This document shows positions 24,450 to 33,744 of a stretch of DNA of 35,757 bases, in pieces; position 1 is the first letter of the stretch; each line of letters starts with the position of its first letter. The DNA comes from Paenibacillaceae bacterium ZCTH02-B3 (GTDB lineage Bacteria; Bacillota; Bacilli; Paenibacillales; Paenibacillaceae). The translations under genes were made by a program, and so were the position numbers. The notes beneath the pieces are model-generated. The model saw nothing but the letters and a program-made list of their open reading frames with translations, was not told the origin of the DNA and did no database searches. The DNA lies in NCBI GenBank assembly GCA_002159065.1, contig LZRV01000034.1:1-35757 (forward strand). The letters are read 5' to 3'.

Positions 24450-24508
24450 CCGCTGGCGTCCTCCAAGGCGGTTCTCCCAAGGTTTTTCAACATCTTTTCA
24501 ACTTCCAT
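24416..24508 (-). CDS. Possible 30-residue small ORF overlapping the rsmE start
   Basis: ATG 24508 has AAGGA about ten bases upstream. The frame runs 30 codons (start MEVEKMLKNLGRTALEDASG) and stops 34 bases inside rsmE, in a different frame. It could be a leader peptide whose translation opens the rsmE ribosome site, or it could be chance. No homology is recognised. Confidence 0.18.
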   Translation of the reverse strand: MEVEKMLKNLGRTALEDASGCSVTSFRRSA

Positions 24509-24544
24509 GATACCCGTTCCTTCGCCGCTCCGCCACCGAAAAAA

Positions 24545-25219
24545 TCATGGCAGGCCCCCGAAAACCGCGTTCAAAAAGTTCACCATTCCCGTGACCAGCG
24601 GCTCCCGCAGCCCGAACAGGGGAGCGATGGTCACCGCCCGGAGCGGCGGGATGAACACGAGCAGCAGGAAGATCAGCACGCCCCACTGTTCGTACCGGGA
24701 AAGGCGCATGCGCAGCCCGGGCGGCGCGAACTCCTCCACGATCCGGTAACCGTCGAGGGGCGGCAGCGGGATCAGGTTGAAAATGAGCAACACGAGATTG
24801 ATATTAATCCAATAATTAAAAAAAGATTGCAGATTCGTCAATGTTCCGCGCGAAACGTCCAGCAGCACCCCCGAGCGGGCCAGGCCGTACCAGACGGCGA
24901 CGCCGAGAAACGCCAGCAACAGGTTGCTCAGCGGCCCGGCGGCGGTCACCGTGATGTTCATGATCCGCGGCCGGCGGAAATTGCCGCGCCTGACCGGCAC
25001 CGGCTTGGCCCAGCCGAATCCCGCCAGCAGCAAAAACAGCATGCCGACGATGTCCAGGTGCGCCAGGGGATTCAGCGTGACGCGCCCTTCCCGGTAGGCG
25101 GTGGGATCGCCGAATTTCCATGCGGTCCAGGCGTGGGCGAATTCGTGGACGGTGAAAGCGGCCACCATCGTGATGAGAATGTACGGCAAATGTTCAAGCG
25201 GAAACCACAGAAAGCTCAC
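24545..25219 (-). CDS. Site-2 protease family (M50) membrane metalloprotease
   Basis: A 224-residue polytopic protein. The zinc motif HEFAH is at residues 25-29 in the first membrane helix. The second metal-binding motif NLIPLPPLDGYR has its Asp at 156, and the segment TAAGPLSNLLLAF between them is typical of the short, PDZ-less S2P branch. All catalytic residues are present. The short family is often of unknown substrate; some members take part in regulated intramembrane proteolysis. It starts at GTG 25219 with GGAGG about seven bases upstream, 12 bases after the prmA stop, so it is probably in the heat-shock/ribosome-modification transcript. Confidence 0.9.
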   Translation of the reverse strand: MSFLWFPLEHLPYILITMVAAFTVHEFAHAWTAWKFGDPTAYREGRVTLNPLAHLDIVGMLFLLLAGFGWAKPVPVRRGNFRRPRIMNITVTAAGPLSNLLLAFLGVAVWYGLARSGVLLDVSRGTLTNLQSFFNYWININLVLLIFNLIPLPPLDGYRIVEEFAPPGLRMRLSRYEQWGVLIFLLLVFIPPLRAVTIAPLFGLREPLVTGMVNFLNAVFGGLP

Positions 25220-25231
25220 GGCGCCCCTCCC

Positions 25232-26197
25232 TCACGGCTTGCGGACGATCAGGGCCGTCCAGCGCTCCTCGCGCAGGCGTTCCACTTCCTCGAACCCCGC
25301 CTCCCGAAGCGCACGGGCGGTCTGGTCCTCCCGGTTTTCGTAAATGCCGGACGCGATGAATGTCCCGCCCGGCCTGAGCACCCGCATCACGTCGTCAGAC
25401 AGGCGCAGGATGATTTCCGCCAGCAGATTGGCCGTCACCAGATCCGCCGGCGGACGGAAAGCGGCCGGCACGCCTTCCCCGCTTTTGAGAATTTCCAACA
25501 AATCGCTCCTCCGGACCTCGATCCGGTCTTCAAGGCCGTTCAGCCGGACGTTGGAAGCTGCGCTGGAAACGGCGACGGGATCGAGATCCAGCGCCAGCAC
25601 CCGGGCGGCGCCCAGCTTCACGGCGCCGATGGCCAGGATGCCGGAGCCGGTGCCCACGTCGATGGCCGTTTCGCCGCCCTTCACGGATCGCTCCAGCGCC
25701 GCAAGGCACAGCTTCGTCGTCGGGTGGGTGCCGGTGCCGAAGGCCATCCCGGGGTCCAGCTCGACGACGATCTCTCCGGGCCGCGGGTCGTACGGTTCCC
25801 ACACCGGCTTCACGATCAGCCGTTCGGTCACCCGAACCGGTTTGTAATATTGCTTCCAGGCTTCCGCCCAGTCTTCCTCCCGCACCGAACCCGTCGTCAC
25901 GGCGAATTCGCCGGGATCGTATCCGAAGGCGGACAGCTCTTCCAGCGCCCGCCGCAGGCGCCGCTCGACGTCCGGAATATCCGTTCCTTCGGCGAAATAT
26001 CCGGTGATTTTCGCGTATCCTTCGGGAAGATCGCCTGGCGGAAGCTCGAACCATTCCCCGTACGCCGCGCCCCGTTCCGAGGTCCGCGGCCGCGACTCCT
26101 CGATGGCCACGCCGGAAGCGCCGAGCTCCCACAGGAAATGGGCCGCCATCTCCTGCGCCTCCAGCCGCGCCAGCACCGTTACCTCATGCCACAGCAA
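25232..26197 (-). CDS. prmA: Ribosomal protein L11 methyltransferase PrmA
   Basis: About 321 residues. The N-terminal L11-recognition domain starts LLWHEVTVLARLEAQEM. The C-terminal methyltransferase has ELDPGMAFGTGTHPTTKLCL, SAM motif I DVGTGSGILAIGA, and NLLAEIILRL in the place of the catalytic NLxAxxI motif. It trimethylates amino groups of L11. Two starts are possible. TTG 26197 matches where relatives begin (usually M-WHEVTV) and has AAGGGAG about nine bases upstream. GTG 26251 would add 18 residues and overlap the dnaJ stop as GTGA but has a poor ribosome site. I prefer the former. Confidence 0.93.
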   Translation of the reverse strand: MLWHEVTVLARLEAQEMAAHFLWELGASGVAIEESRPRTSERGAAYGEWFELPPGDLPEGYAKITGYFAEGTDIPDVERRLRRALEELSAFGYDPGEFAVTTGSVREEDWAEAWKQYYKPVRVTERLIVKPVWEPYDPRPGEIVVELDPGMAFGTGTHPTTKLCLAALERSVKGGETAIDVGTGSGILAIGAVKLGAARVLALDLDPVAVSSAASNVRLNGLEDRIEVRRSDLLEILKSGEGVPAAFRPPADLVTANLLAEIILRLSDDVMRVLRPGGTFIASGIYENREDQTARALREAGFEEVERLREERWTALIVRKP

Positions 26198-26247
26198 GGC
26201 ATCGCTCTCCCTTGTTTCCGGCGTTCCCGCGCCGCCGCTTGCCCTTG

Positions 26248-27384
26248 TCACTCGCCCATGATCGCCCTGCGCATCCGCTCAAACAGCGACCTTTGCTTGT
26301 CGTGGGTTTCTTCGCCCAGGGTTTTTGCAAACTCGCGCAGCAGCTCTTTTTGGTGCTCTGTCAGGTTGGTGGGCGTCACCACCGTCACCCGGACGTGCTG
26401 GTCGCCCGCCCCGTAGCCCCTGAGCCGCGGCACCCCTTTGCCCTTCAGGCGGAAATAGGTGCCGCTCTGGGTGCCCGGCGGAATCCGCAGCCGGACCTTC
26501 CCCGTCAGCGTCGGAACCTCGATTTCGTCGCCCAGGGCCGCCTGGACGAAGGTAAGCGGAACCTCGCAGTAGATGTCGTCGCCTTCCCGTTCGAAGAAAT
26601 CGTGCGGCTTGACCCGGATGATGATGTACAGGTCTCCGGGCGGCCCGCCGCGCAGGCCCGCTTCCCCTTCGCCGGGGATGCGCAGCTGCGAGCCGTCGTC
26701 CACCCCGGCGGGAATCTTGACCTGGATCCGGCGCTGGCGGCGGACCCGGCCGCTGCCGCCGCAGGAGGCGCAGCGGTCCCGGACGATCCGTCCGCGCCCG
26801 CCGCAGGCCGGACAGATCCGGCGGTTCACGATGCGGCCGAAGGGCGTGTGCTGCACCGTCTCCTGCTGGCCGGTGCCGCGGCAGACGCCGCACGTCTCCG
26901 GCCGGGTGCCCGGCCTGGCCCCGCTGCCGTGGCAGACGTCGCACGTCTCCGTGCGGGGAACCGTGATCTCCGTTTCCTTGCCGAACACCGCTTCCTTGAA
27001 CTCGACGGTCAGCGTGTACCGCAGGTCCTCGCCGCGCTGGGGAGCGTTGGGATCGCGCCGGGGGCCGGCGCCGAAGAACATGTCGAAAATCTCGCCAAAA
27101 CCGCCGAAATCGCCGAAATCGGCCCCGGTGAATCCGCCCGCCCCGCCGAAACCGGCGGCCGGATCCTCGTGGCCGTACCGGTCGTAACGGGCCCGCTTCT
27201 CCGGATCGCTGAGCACCTCGTAGGCTTCCCTGATTTCCTTGAACTTCTGCTCGGCGTCCGGCGCCTTGTTCACATCGGGGTGGTACTGGCGGGCGAGCTT
27301 CCGGTACGCCTTCTTGATCTCCTCCGGCGAGGCGTCGCGGGACACGCCCAGCACTTCGTAGTAATCCCTTTTATTCTCCGCCAA
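26248..27384 (-). CDS. dnaJ: Molecular chaperone DnaJ (type I Hsp40)
   Basis: A 378-residue co-chaperone that delivers substrates to DnaK and stimulates its ATPase. In order: a J-domain with HPD at 35-37, a Gly/Phe-rich region ([22 protein letters not shown]), four CxxCxGxG zinc repeats ([32 protein letters not shown]), and the C-terminal substrate and dimer domains. TTG 27384 was chosen because the family begins about four residues before RDYYEVLGV and GAGGAGG lies upstream, though at a rather long spacing of about 11 bases. A long stem-loop lies between dnaK and this gene. Confidence 0.96.
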   Translation of the reverse strand: MAENKRDYYEVLGVSRDASPEEIKKAYRKLARQYHPDVNKAPDAEQKFKEIREAYEVLSDPEKRARYDRYGHEDPAAGFGGAGGFTGADFGDFGGFGEIFDMFFGAGPRRDPNAPQRGEDLRYTLTVEFKEAVFGKETEITVPRTETCDVCHGSGARPGTRPETCGVCRGTGQQETVQHTPFGRIVNRRICPACGGRGRIVRDRCASCGGSGRVRRQRRIQVKIPAGVDDGSQLRIPGEGEAGLRGGPPGDLYIIIRVKPHDFFEREGDDIYCEVPLTFVQAALGDEIEVPTLTGKVRLRIPPGTQSGTYFRLKGKGVPRLRGYGAGDQHVRVTVVTPTNLTEHQKELLREFAKTLGEETHDKQRSLFERMRRAIMGE

Positions 27385-27408
27385 TGCTGATGAAGCCTCC
27401 TCAACAAA

Positions 27409-27462
27409 GAAGCCAAAGCCGCGCCGCACGCCCGAGGGCGCCGGCTTCGACGCTTTGGCTTC
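27409..27462 (-). promoter_or_regulatory. Long intercistronic stem-loop between dnaK and dnaJ
   Basis: Perfect 11-base arms GAAGCCAAAGC (27409-27419) and GCTTTGGCTTC (27452-27462) enclose 32 bases with further GC pairing (a CGCCC/GGGCG inner stem). In the mRNA the structure begins 14 bases after the dnaK stop and is followed by CTTTGTT and then the dnaJ ribosome site. It could lower dnaJ expression relative to dnaK by partial termination, or protect the dnaK 3' end after processing. The T-run is weak, so a full terminator is unlikely. Confidence 0.7.
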
Positions 27463-27476
27463 ACGCGCACGGCTCT

Positions 27477-29327
<1,851 letters not shown>

Positions 29328-29394
29328 GTTATGCGAATTCCTCCTCATCGTTTCGAGGCTTGCGAACTCACGGAACTTTCGGCGGCCGGGCCGG

Positions 29395-30333
29395 TCAGCC
29401 GCTCACTTTCACAAAGGCGGGCCGCAGCACCTTGTCCTTGAACCAATACCCGGTCTGCAGCACTTCCACGACGGTGCCTTCTTCATATTCATCGGAAGGC
29501 ACCCGCATGACCGCCTGGTGCAAATTGGGATCGAAGGGCTGGCCCACCGGCTCCATCGCCTTGAGGCCGTCGGCCTCCAGCACCTGCCTGAGCTGCCGGT
29601 AAATCATCTCCACGCCCTTGCGGAACGCTTCGAATTCGGCCTGCGCGGCGCCGGCCGGCGCACCTTCGGGCTGTTCTTCCGCCTGCGCCGTTTCCGGACG
29701 ATCCGCCTTGCCGGCAGCCTGCAAGGCTCTCTCAAAGTTGTCCAGGACCGGAAGAAGCTCGCCGATCAGCTTCATGGACGCGTACTGGGCGAGCTCTTCC
29801 TTCTCCCGCTGCGTCCTGCGGCGGTAGTTGTCAAAATCGGCCATCACGCGCAAATAGCGGTTGTACCATTCCCGGACGCGGGGATCCTCTTCCTGCCGGT
29901 CCGCCGGGGGTTGTTCCTCCCCCGCGCCCGCCCGGTCGCCGCTTTCCGCTTCCGCGCCGGCATCCGTGCCCGCGCCTTCGGCGCCTCCGGCTTCATCCCG
30001 GGAATTCCCGGCATCCGGCCCGGCGCCTTCCGCGCGGCTTCCGCCGGCCGATCCGGCTTCCGCGGCCGCACCGGTTCCGTCCGCCGTACCGGTCCCCGCA
30101 GCCGTGCCGGCTTCCGCAGCCGTTCCTTCACCGGCCGCCCCGGCCTCCGCCGTCTTGCGGAACTCCGGCTCCGCAGCGGCCGCTTCCCGCTCCCCGGTCG
30201 CCTCCGCCGGCCGGTTCCCGGCGTTTGCGGACGCAAGGCCCTCCGCTTCCGGCGCGGACCGCCCGGCCCCGTCCGCTTCGCGCGCGGCCGCGGCCTCTCG
30301 GCGCAAGGGTTCCGTCTGACGATCCATTGCCAT
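29395..30333 (-). CDS. grpE: Nucleotide exchange factor GrpE with a long disordered N-terminus
   Basis: A 312-residue GrpE, far longer than the usual 180-200. Roughly the last 165 residues are a normal GrpE: a long helix ([28 protein letters not shown]), the four-helix bundle, and the beta-wing with [15 protein letters not shown] and [23 protein letters not shown]. The first 145 or so are almost only Ala, Gly, Glu, Thr and Asp. GrpE releases ADP from DnaK and can act as a thermosensor through its long helices. ATG 30333 was chosen because AAGGAG lies seven bases upstream; a TTG two codons earlier is less well placed. Confidence 0.95.
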   Translation of the reverse strand: MAMDRQTEPLRREAAAAREADGAGRSAPEAEGLASANAGNRPAEATGEREAAAAEPEFRKTAEAGAAGEGTAAEAGTAAGTGTADGTGAAAEAGSAGGSRAEGAGPDAGNSRDEAGGAEGAGTDAGAEAESGDRAGAGEEQPPADRQEEDPRVREWYNRYLRVMADFDNYRRRTQREKEELAQYASMKLIGELLPVLDNFERALQAAGKADRPETAQAEEQPEGAPAGAAQAEFEAFRKGVEMIYRQLRQVLEADGLKAMEPVGQPFDPNLHQAVMRVPSDEYEEGTVVEVLQTGYWFKDKVLRPAFVKVSG

Positions 30334-30418
30334 ATCCAAGCTCCTTTGCCTCCATCGTGTAGAAAGGCGGACACCTTGACCGGTGTGCCGCCTGGCGCGA
30401 TGTTCCCGATACGCTATG

Positions 30419-31444
30419 TCACTTGTACCAACGGGCCAGCAGGGTTGCCAGATCGCCGGACATGTAATCCAGCAGGCCGATCACCTTGCTGTAGTCCATC
30501 CGGGTCGGCCCCAGGACACCGATGGTGCCGAGGGATTCGCCGTCCAGCGTGAACGATACGGAGATAAGACTGCACTGGTAGATTTCCTCGACGGCGTTCT
30601 CGGGCCCGATCCGCACCTGAATGCCTTCCGACTGGGCCGGAAACAGCTGCATCACTTTCTTGGTCTCTTCCAGGATCCCGAGAACGGTCTGCAGCTTGGC
30701 GACGTCCTTGAATTCGGGCTGGGACAGCATGTTTTTCGTCCCGCTCAGCGTCACCTTCGGCTCAATTCCGCCGCTCAGGGACGATTCCAGCATCGCCACG
30801 ATTTTCTCGCAGCGGTCGACGTACATGCCGAGTTCCTTTTGGACCTCGCTGTTGAGCCTGGCCCGCACCTGATGGAGCGGCAGGCCGGTCAGCTTGGCGT
30901 TGAGCAGGTTGACGACCCGGCGCACGTCGCCAAGATCCACGCCGTGCGGCACGGAGATGTTGCGATGCTCCACGTGGCCCATGTTGGTGACAATGATGGC
31001 CACGGCGGAATCGTCATTGATCGGCACCAGATCGAAATGCTTCAGGGTGGTGGTGAAAATCTCCGGTCCCAGCGCGATGGACGTGTAGTTGGTCAGCTGG
31101 GACAGGATGGCCGCCGCTTCGTTGAGCACTTCTTCCCAGTGTCTTACCCGTTCGGCAAAAAGCTGCCGGATCTTCTGGATATCCTGTTCGTCGATCTCAT
31201 ACGGCTGGATGAGATGATCGACGTAATAGCGATACCCTTTGTTGGAGGGAACCCGTCCAGCGGAAGTGTGCGGCTGTTCCAACAGCCCAAGCTCTTCCAG
31301 ATCGGCCATTTCGTTGCGGATCGTGGCCGGGCTGAACGCCACCTCTTTCCGCTTGGAAATGCTGCGGGAACCGATCGGTTCGGCGTATCGGATGTAGTCG
31401 TCCACAATGGCTGTCAGGATCCTCCGCTGACGATCGCTCAACAT
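30419..31444 (-). CDS. hrcA: Heat-inducible transcription repressor HrcA
   Basis: A 341-residue repressor of class I heat-shock genes. The N-terminal winged helix has MLSDRQRRILTAIVDDYI, GSRSISKR, FSPATIRNEMADLEELGLL and the PHTSAGRVPSNKGYRYYVD wing. The C-terminus has GPTRMDYSKVIGLLDYMSGDL, typical of the family. It binds the CIRCE element just upstream of its own gene, closing an autoregulatory loop in which GroE activity normally favours the active repressor. ATG 31444 has GGAGG about eight bases upstream. It is the first gene of the hrcA-grpE-dnaK-dnaJ operon. Confidence 0.97.
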   Translation of the reverse strand: MLSDRQRRILTAIVDDYIRYAEPIGSRSISKRKEVAFSPATIRNEMADLEELGLLEQPHTSAGRVPSNKGYRYYVDHLIQPYEIDEQDIQKIRQLFAERVRHWEEVLNEAAAILSQLTNYTSIALGPEIFTTTLKHFDLVPINDDSAVAIIVTNMGHVEHRNISVPHGVDLGDVRRVVNLLNAKLTGLPLHQVRARLNSEVQKELGMYVDRCEKIVAMLESSLSGGIEPKVTLSGTKNMLSQPEFKDVAKLQTVLGILEETKKVMQLFPAQSEGIQVRIGPENAVEEIYQCSLISVSFTLDGESLGTIGVLGPTRMDYSKVIGLLDYMSGDLATLLARWYK

Positions 31445-31471
31445 CCGACGCCCCTCCTTATGCGGTTGTCG

Positions 31472-31498
31472 TTAGCACTCACCGCAATAGAGTGCTAA
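31472..31498. promoter_or_regulatory. CIRCE operator
   Basis: A perfect match to TTAGCACTC-N9-GAGTGCTAA, with arms at 31472-31480 and 31490-31498. It lies just downstream of the predicted -10 box and 27 bases before the hrcA ATG, so it covers the transcription start or early leader. HrcA bound here represses hrcA-grpE-dnaK-dnaJ and probably the genes that follow them. Confidence 0.98.
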
Positions 31499-31509
31499 CC
31501 GATATTACA

Positions 31510-31539
31510 AAAATACCAAAGCGAGCCCGCCATTGTCAA
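31510..31539 (-). promoter_or_regulatory. Sigma-A promoter of the hrcA operon
   Basis: On the - strand a perfect TTGACA (31539-31534) is followed after 18 bases by TATTTT (31515-31510). The predicted start at about 31503 sits at the edge of CIRCE, the usual geometry for HrcA repression. Confidence 0.75.
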
Positions 31540-31573
31540 GGTTTGCACGCCGGTCCGGGCGTTTGCGCAGGCG

Positions 31574-31619
31574 CCTGTGTCCGCGGCGGAAGGACATCCC
31601 GTCCTCCCGCCGGCACAGG
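31574..31619. repeat. Long imperfect inverted repeat upstream of the hrcA promoter
   Basis: Arms pair as CCTGTG/CACAGG, CGGCGG/CCGCCG and AGGAC/GTCCT with small internal loops and a five-base loop (ATCCC), 17 base pairs in all. It lies between the terminator of the acetyltransferase gene and the hrcA promoter and has no T-run. Its role is unknown. Confidence 0.6.
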
Positions 31620-31650
31620 AAGACCGCCCGTCGTCCATCCGGCGGAAATG

Positions 31651-31679
31651 AAAAACCGCCCCGTTCAACCGAAGGCGGT
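31651..31679 (-). terminator. Rho-independent terminator overlapping the end of the acetyltransferase gene
   Basis: In the - strand transcript ACCGCC (31679-31674) pairs with GGCGGU (31660-31655), followed directly by U's (31655-31651). The 5' arm and part of the loop are the last codons and stop of the acetyltransferase gene. It insulates that gene from the hrcA operon. Confidence 0.75.
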
Positions 31680-32186
31680 GCGCAAGGCCGCGGGCGGCTC
31701 GCTTCGGATTTCCGCGTTCGCCCGGGCGTCGAGCACCCGGAGCATGGCGATCTCGTCGCATCTGTCGCGCTTGGGGCAGTGGATGCAGTCCGTCCACACC
31801 TTTTCCGGAAAAATGCTCATATCCACCACTTCGAATCCGTTTTTGCGGAAAAAATCCACGGCATAGGTCAGCGCCATTACCTTGGGAATCCCCTGGGCCC
31901 GCGCTTCCTCGATGAGCGCTTCCACCAGGCGCGTGCCGACGCCCTTGCCCTTGTAGCCTTCGGCCATGCCGAGGGAACGGATTTCCGCCAGGTCGCTGCC
32001 GAGGCGGATCAACGAGCCGCAGCCGATAATCTTGCCGTCGTCTTCCGCCACGTAGAACCTGTCGATATTGCGCGTCAACGCTTCCCGCGAACGGGGCAGC
32101 ATGATTCCCTTTTCCGCATACCCCCGGATCAGATCATGGAGCGCGTCCACGTCCGACAGCCTTGCCTTGCGGCAAACAATGCCCAT
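31665..32186 (-). CDS. GNAT acetyltransferase, ArgA-like (N-acetylglutamate synthase type)
   Basis: A 173-residue single GNAT domain. It begins with CRKARLSDVDALHDLI, has FYVAEDDGKIIGCGSLI and DLAEIRSLGM (beta-4), the acetyl-CoA loop GYKGKGVGTRL (77-87), and LTYAVDFFRKNGFEV. The arrangement GCG...SDLAEIRS...FFRKNGF is that of the short ArgA-type N-acetylglutamate synthases, which start arginine synthesis, though substrate is not proved. A C-terminal CIHCPKRDRC segment (Cys134, Cys137, Cys143) could bind metal. ATG 32186 was chosen for the family N-terminus, with only a weak ribosome site (GGGA). The gene has its own promoter overlapped by possible ArgR boxes and its own terminator, and sits between hemW and hrcA, which are adjacent in B. 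subtilis. Confidence 0.82.
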   Translation of the reverse strand: MGIVCRKARLSDVDALHDLIRGYAEKGIMLPRSREALTRNIDRFYVAEDDGKIIGCGSLIRLGSDLAEIRSLGMAEGYKGKGVGTRLVEALIEEARAQGIPKVMALTYAVDFFRKNGFEVVDMSIFPEKVWTDCIHCPKRDRCDEIAMLRVLDARANAEIRSEPPAALRTAFG

Positions 32187-32221
32187 GAATGTCCCATCTC
32201 TCTTCCCGTGAACGTCTATGA

Positions 32222-32255
32222 TGAATAAATATATATGATTCTGAATAAAAGTCAA
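32222..32255. promoter_or_regulatory. Possible tandem ARG boxes (ArgR/AhrC sites)
   Basis: TGAATAAA occurs at 32222-32229 and again at 32242-32249 (there TGAATAAAAGTCAAT), 20 bases apart, about two helical turns. Half of an ARG box is TGAATAAAAA-like, and tandem boxes spaced about two turns apart are typical. The second halves match poorly. The sites cover the predicted promoter of the ArgA-like gene, which makes arginine repression plausible. Confidence 0.4.
32228..32255 (-). promoter_or_regulatory. Promoter of the ArgA-like acetyltransferase gene
   Basis: TTGACT (32255-32250) and TATATT (32233-32228) on the - strand are 16 bases apart in an AT-rich stretch that contrasts with the surrounding GC-rich DNA. 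Transcription would start near 32221, about 35 bases before the ATG. Confidence 0.55.
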
Positions 32256-32275
32256 TAACCGTTTGCTGAAATTCG

Positions 32276-32311
32276 AAAAAAAATACAGAGGCCGTCCGTA
32301 AATGACGGTCC
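32276..32311 (-). terminator. Probable terminator after hemW
   Basis: In the - strand transcript GG(A)CCGUC (32311-32304) pairs with GACGGCC (32296-32290), and a run of eight U's (32283-32276) follows after six mostly pyrimidine bases. A second hairpin just upstream (CGGTC/GACCG arms at 32306-32328) overlaps and would compete with it. The U-run is strong but the spacing is not ideal. Confidence 0.5.
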
Positions 32312-32336
32312 GGGCGGCCGCCCGACCGTTCCCGCG

Positions 32337-33596
32337 TCAAACGAAGGCGCCGAACACTTCATTGCCGAGCATGAGGCCCCGTTCGGTCAGGCGGTATCCC
32401 TCGCCCGCGCCGACCGGCTCGAGGAGCCCCCGTCGGATCAGATCGGCCAGCGTGTCGCCAAACACGTCCTCCGGGCGCAAGCCCCCGAACTGCGCGGCGA
32501 AATCGGCGGAACGGACGCCCGCCGGCATGCGCAGGCCGACCATCATGAAATCCTCCATCGCTTCCCGCGCGCCGACCCGGGACTCGCGGAGGCGGGGCAA
32601 TCCCCGCGAAGCCGCTTCGATGTACGCCTCCACTCCCCTGACGTTGACGTGCCGCCAGCCTTTCACGTAACCGTGCGCTCCCGCGCCGACGCCGTAATAG
32701 GGTTCGTTGCGCCAGTACGCGAGGTTGTGGCGGCTTTCGAAACCGGGCCTGGCGAAATTGCTGATTTCGTAGTGCACGTACCCCGCTTCCGCCAGCCGCC
32801 GGCGCAGATGCTCGTACATGTCGGCCTCCGCGTCCTCGTCGGGAAGGCGCAGCTCGCCGCGCCGGTACATGTGGAAAAACAGCGTGTTTTCCTCGATCTT
32901 CAGGCTGTACAGGGAATAGTGGGGCAACCCGAGTTCCAGAGCCTTTTCCACGCTGTCGGCGAGCTGCGCGAGGGTCTGCCCCGGCAATCCGAACATGAGG
33001 TCGATGGAAATGTTGCGGAAGCCCGCGCGCCGGGCCTCCCGGACGCTGTCGACCGTGTCCCGGGCCGTGTGATCCCGGCCGATGGCGGCAAGGAGCCCGT
33101 CGTCGAAGGACTGGGCGCCGAAGCTGATGCGGTTCACGCCGCCTTCCCGCAACGCCTCCAGCTTGGCGGGGTCGGTGGAACCGGGGTTGGCTTCCACGGT
33201 GATCTCGGCGCCCGGTTCCAGGGGAAAATGCGAACGCACCGCCTCCAACAGGCGCGCAAGCTGCTTCGGCGACAGCACGGTGGGCGTCCCGCCGCCGACG
33301 AACACCGACCTCAAAGGCGCGGGCGGAAACTGCCGGGCGGTCAGCTCCATTTCCCGTTCCAGGGCGTCCAGGTACCGGTCCACCGGCTGTCCTTCGGCGA
33401 CGTAGGAATTGAAATCGCAGTACGGACACTTGCCGGCGCAGAAGGGAATATGGATGTAAAGCGCCCGCGGCGGCCATCGATGCAGCGGAATCGCTTCCGC
33501 CGCTTCCGCCTCCGCCTTCGCATCCGTTCCGCCCGTCGCCTTCCCGACGATATCCGCAGACGTCGTTTTCGCAGCCGAATTCACAAGGGGACACAT
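32337..33596 (-). CDS. hemW: Radical-SAM heme chaperone HemW
   Basis: A 419-residue radical-SAM protein that binds heme and hands it to hemoproteins; it was once called oxygen-independent coproporphyrinogen oxidase. The motif is HIPFCAGKCPYCDF (Cys53, Cys57, Cys60); the Phe after Asp, where HemN has a further Cys, marks HemW rather than HemN. GGGTPTVLSP, SFGAQSF, DLMFGLPGQT and the C-terminal HemW winged-helix end (LTERGLMLGNEVFGAFV) are present. The first 40 or so residues are an Ala/Glu/Lys-rich extension before the usual start (ALYIHIPFC). ATG 33596 has an oddly placed AAAGG next to it; GTG 33584 is an alternative. It is 148 bases downstream of lepA, in the conserved lepA-hemW order. Confidence 0.95.
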   Translation of the reverse strand: MCPLVNSAAKTTSADIVGKATGGTDAKAEAEAAEAIPLHRWPPRALYIHIPFCAGKCPYCDFNSYVAEGQPVDRYLDALEREMELTARQFPPAPLRSVFVGGGTPTVLSPKQLARLLEAVRSHFPLEPGAEITVEANPGSTDPAKLEALREGGVNRISFGAQSFDDGLLAAIGRDHTARDTVDSVREARRAGFRNISIDLMFGLPGQTLAQLADSVEKALELGLPHYSLYSLKIEENTLFFHMYRRGELRLPDEDAEADMYEHLRRRLAEAGYVHYEISNFARPGFESRHNLAYWRNEPYYGVGAGAHGYVKGWRHVNVRGVEAYIEAASRGLPRLRESRVGAREAMEDFMMVGLRMPAGVRSADFAAQFGGLRPEDVFGDTLADLIRRGLLEPVGAGEGYRLTERGLMLGNEVFGAFV

Positions 33597-33744
33597 CCTT
33601 TCCGCCGGACCGCCTCGCCCTCAATGCCAACCAGGATTCGCCGTTCCCGTTCCCGCCGGCGTTCGCCGCCGGCTTCGCGCAACGGCGCCCGCCCGGCCGC
33701 GACCTCCGGTGCCGTCGTGCCGTATGCGCCGGCCCGGCCCCGTC

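Noticed and set aside
32337..33596. Coproporphyrinogen III oxidase (HemN).
   Set aside because: The fourth Cys of the HemN CxxxCxxCxC motif is Phe, and the C-terminus and lepA neighbourhood are those of HemW.
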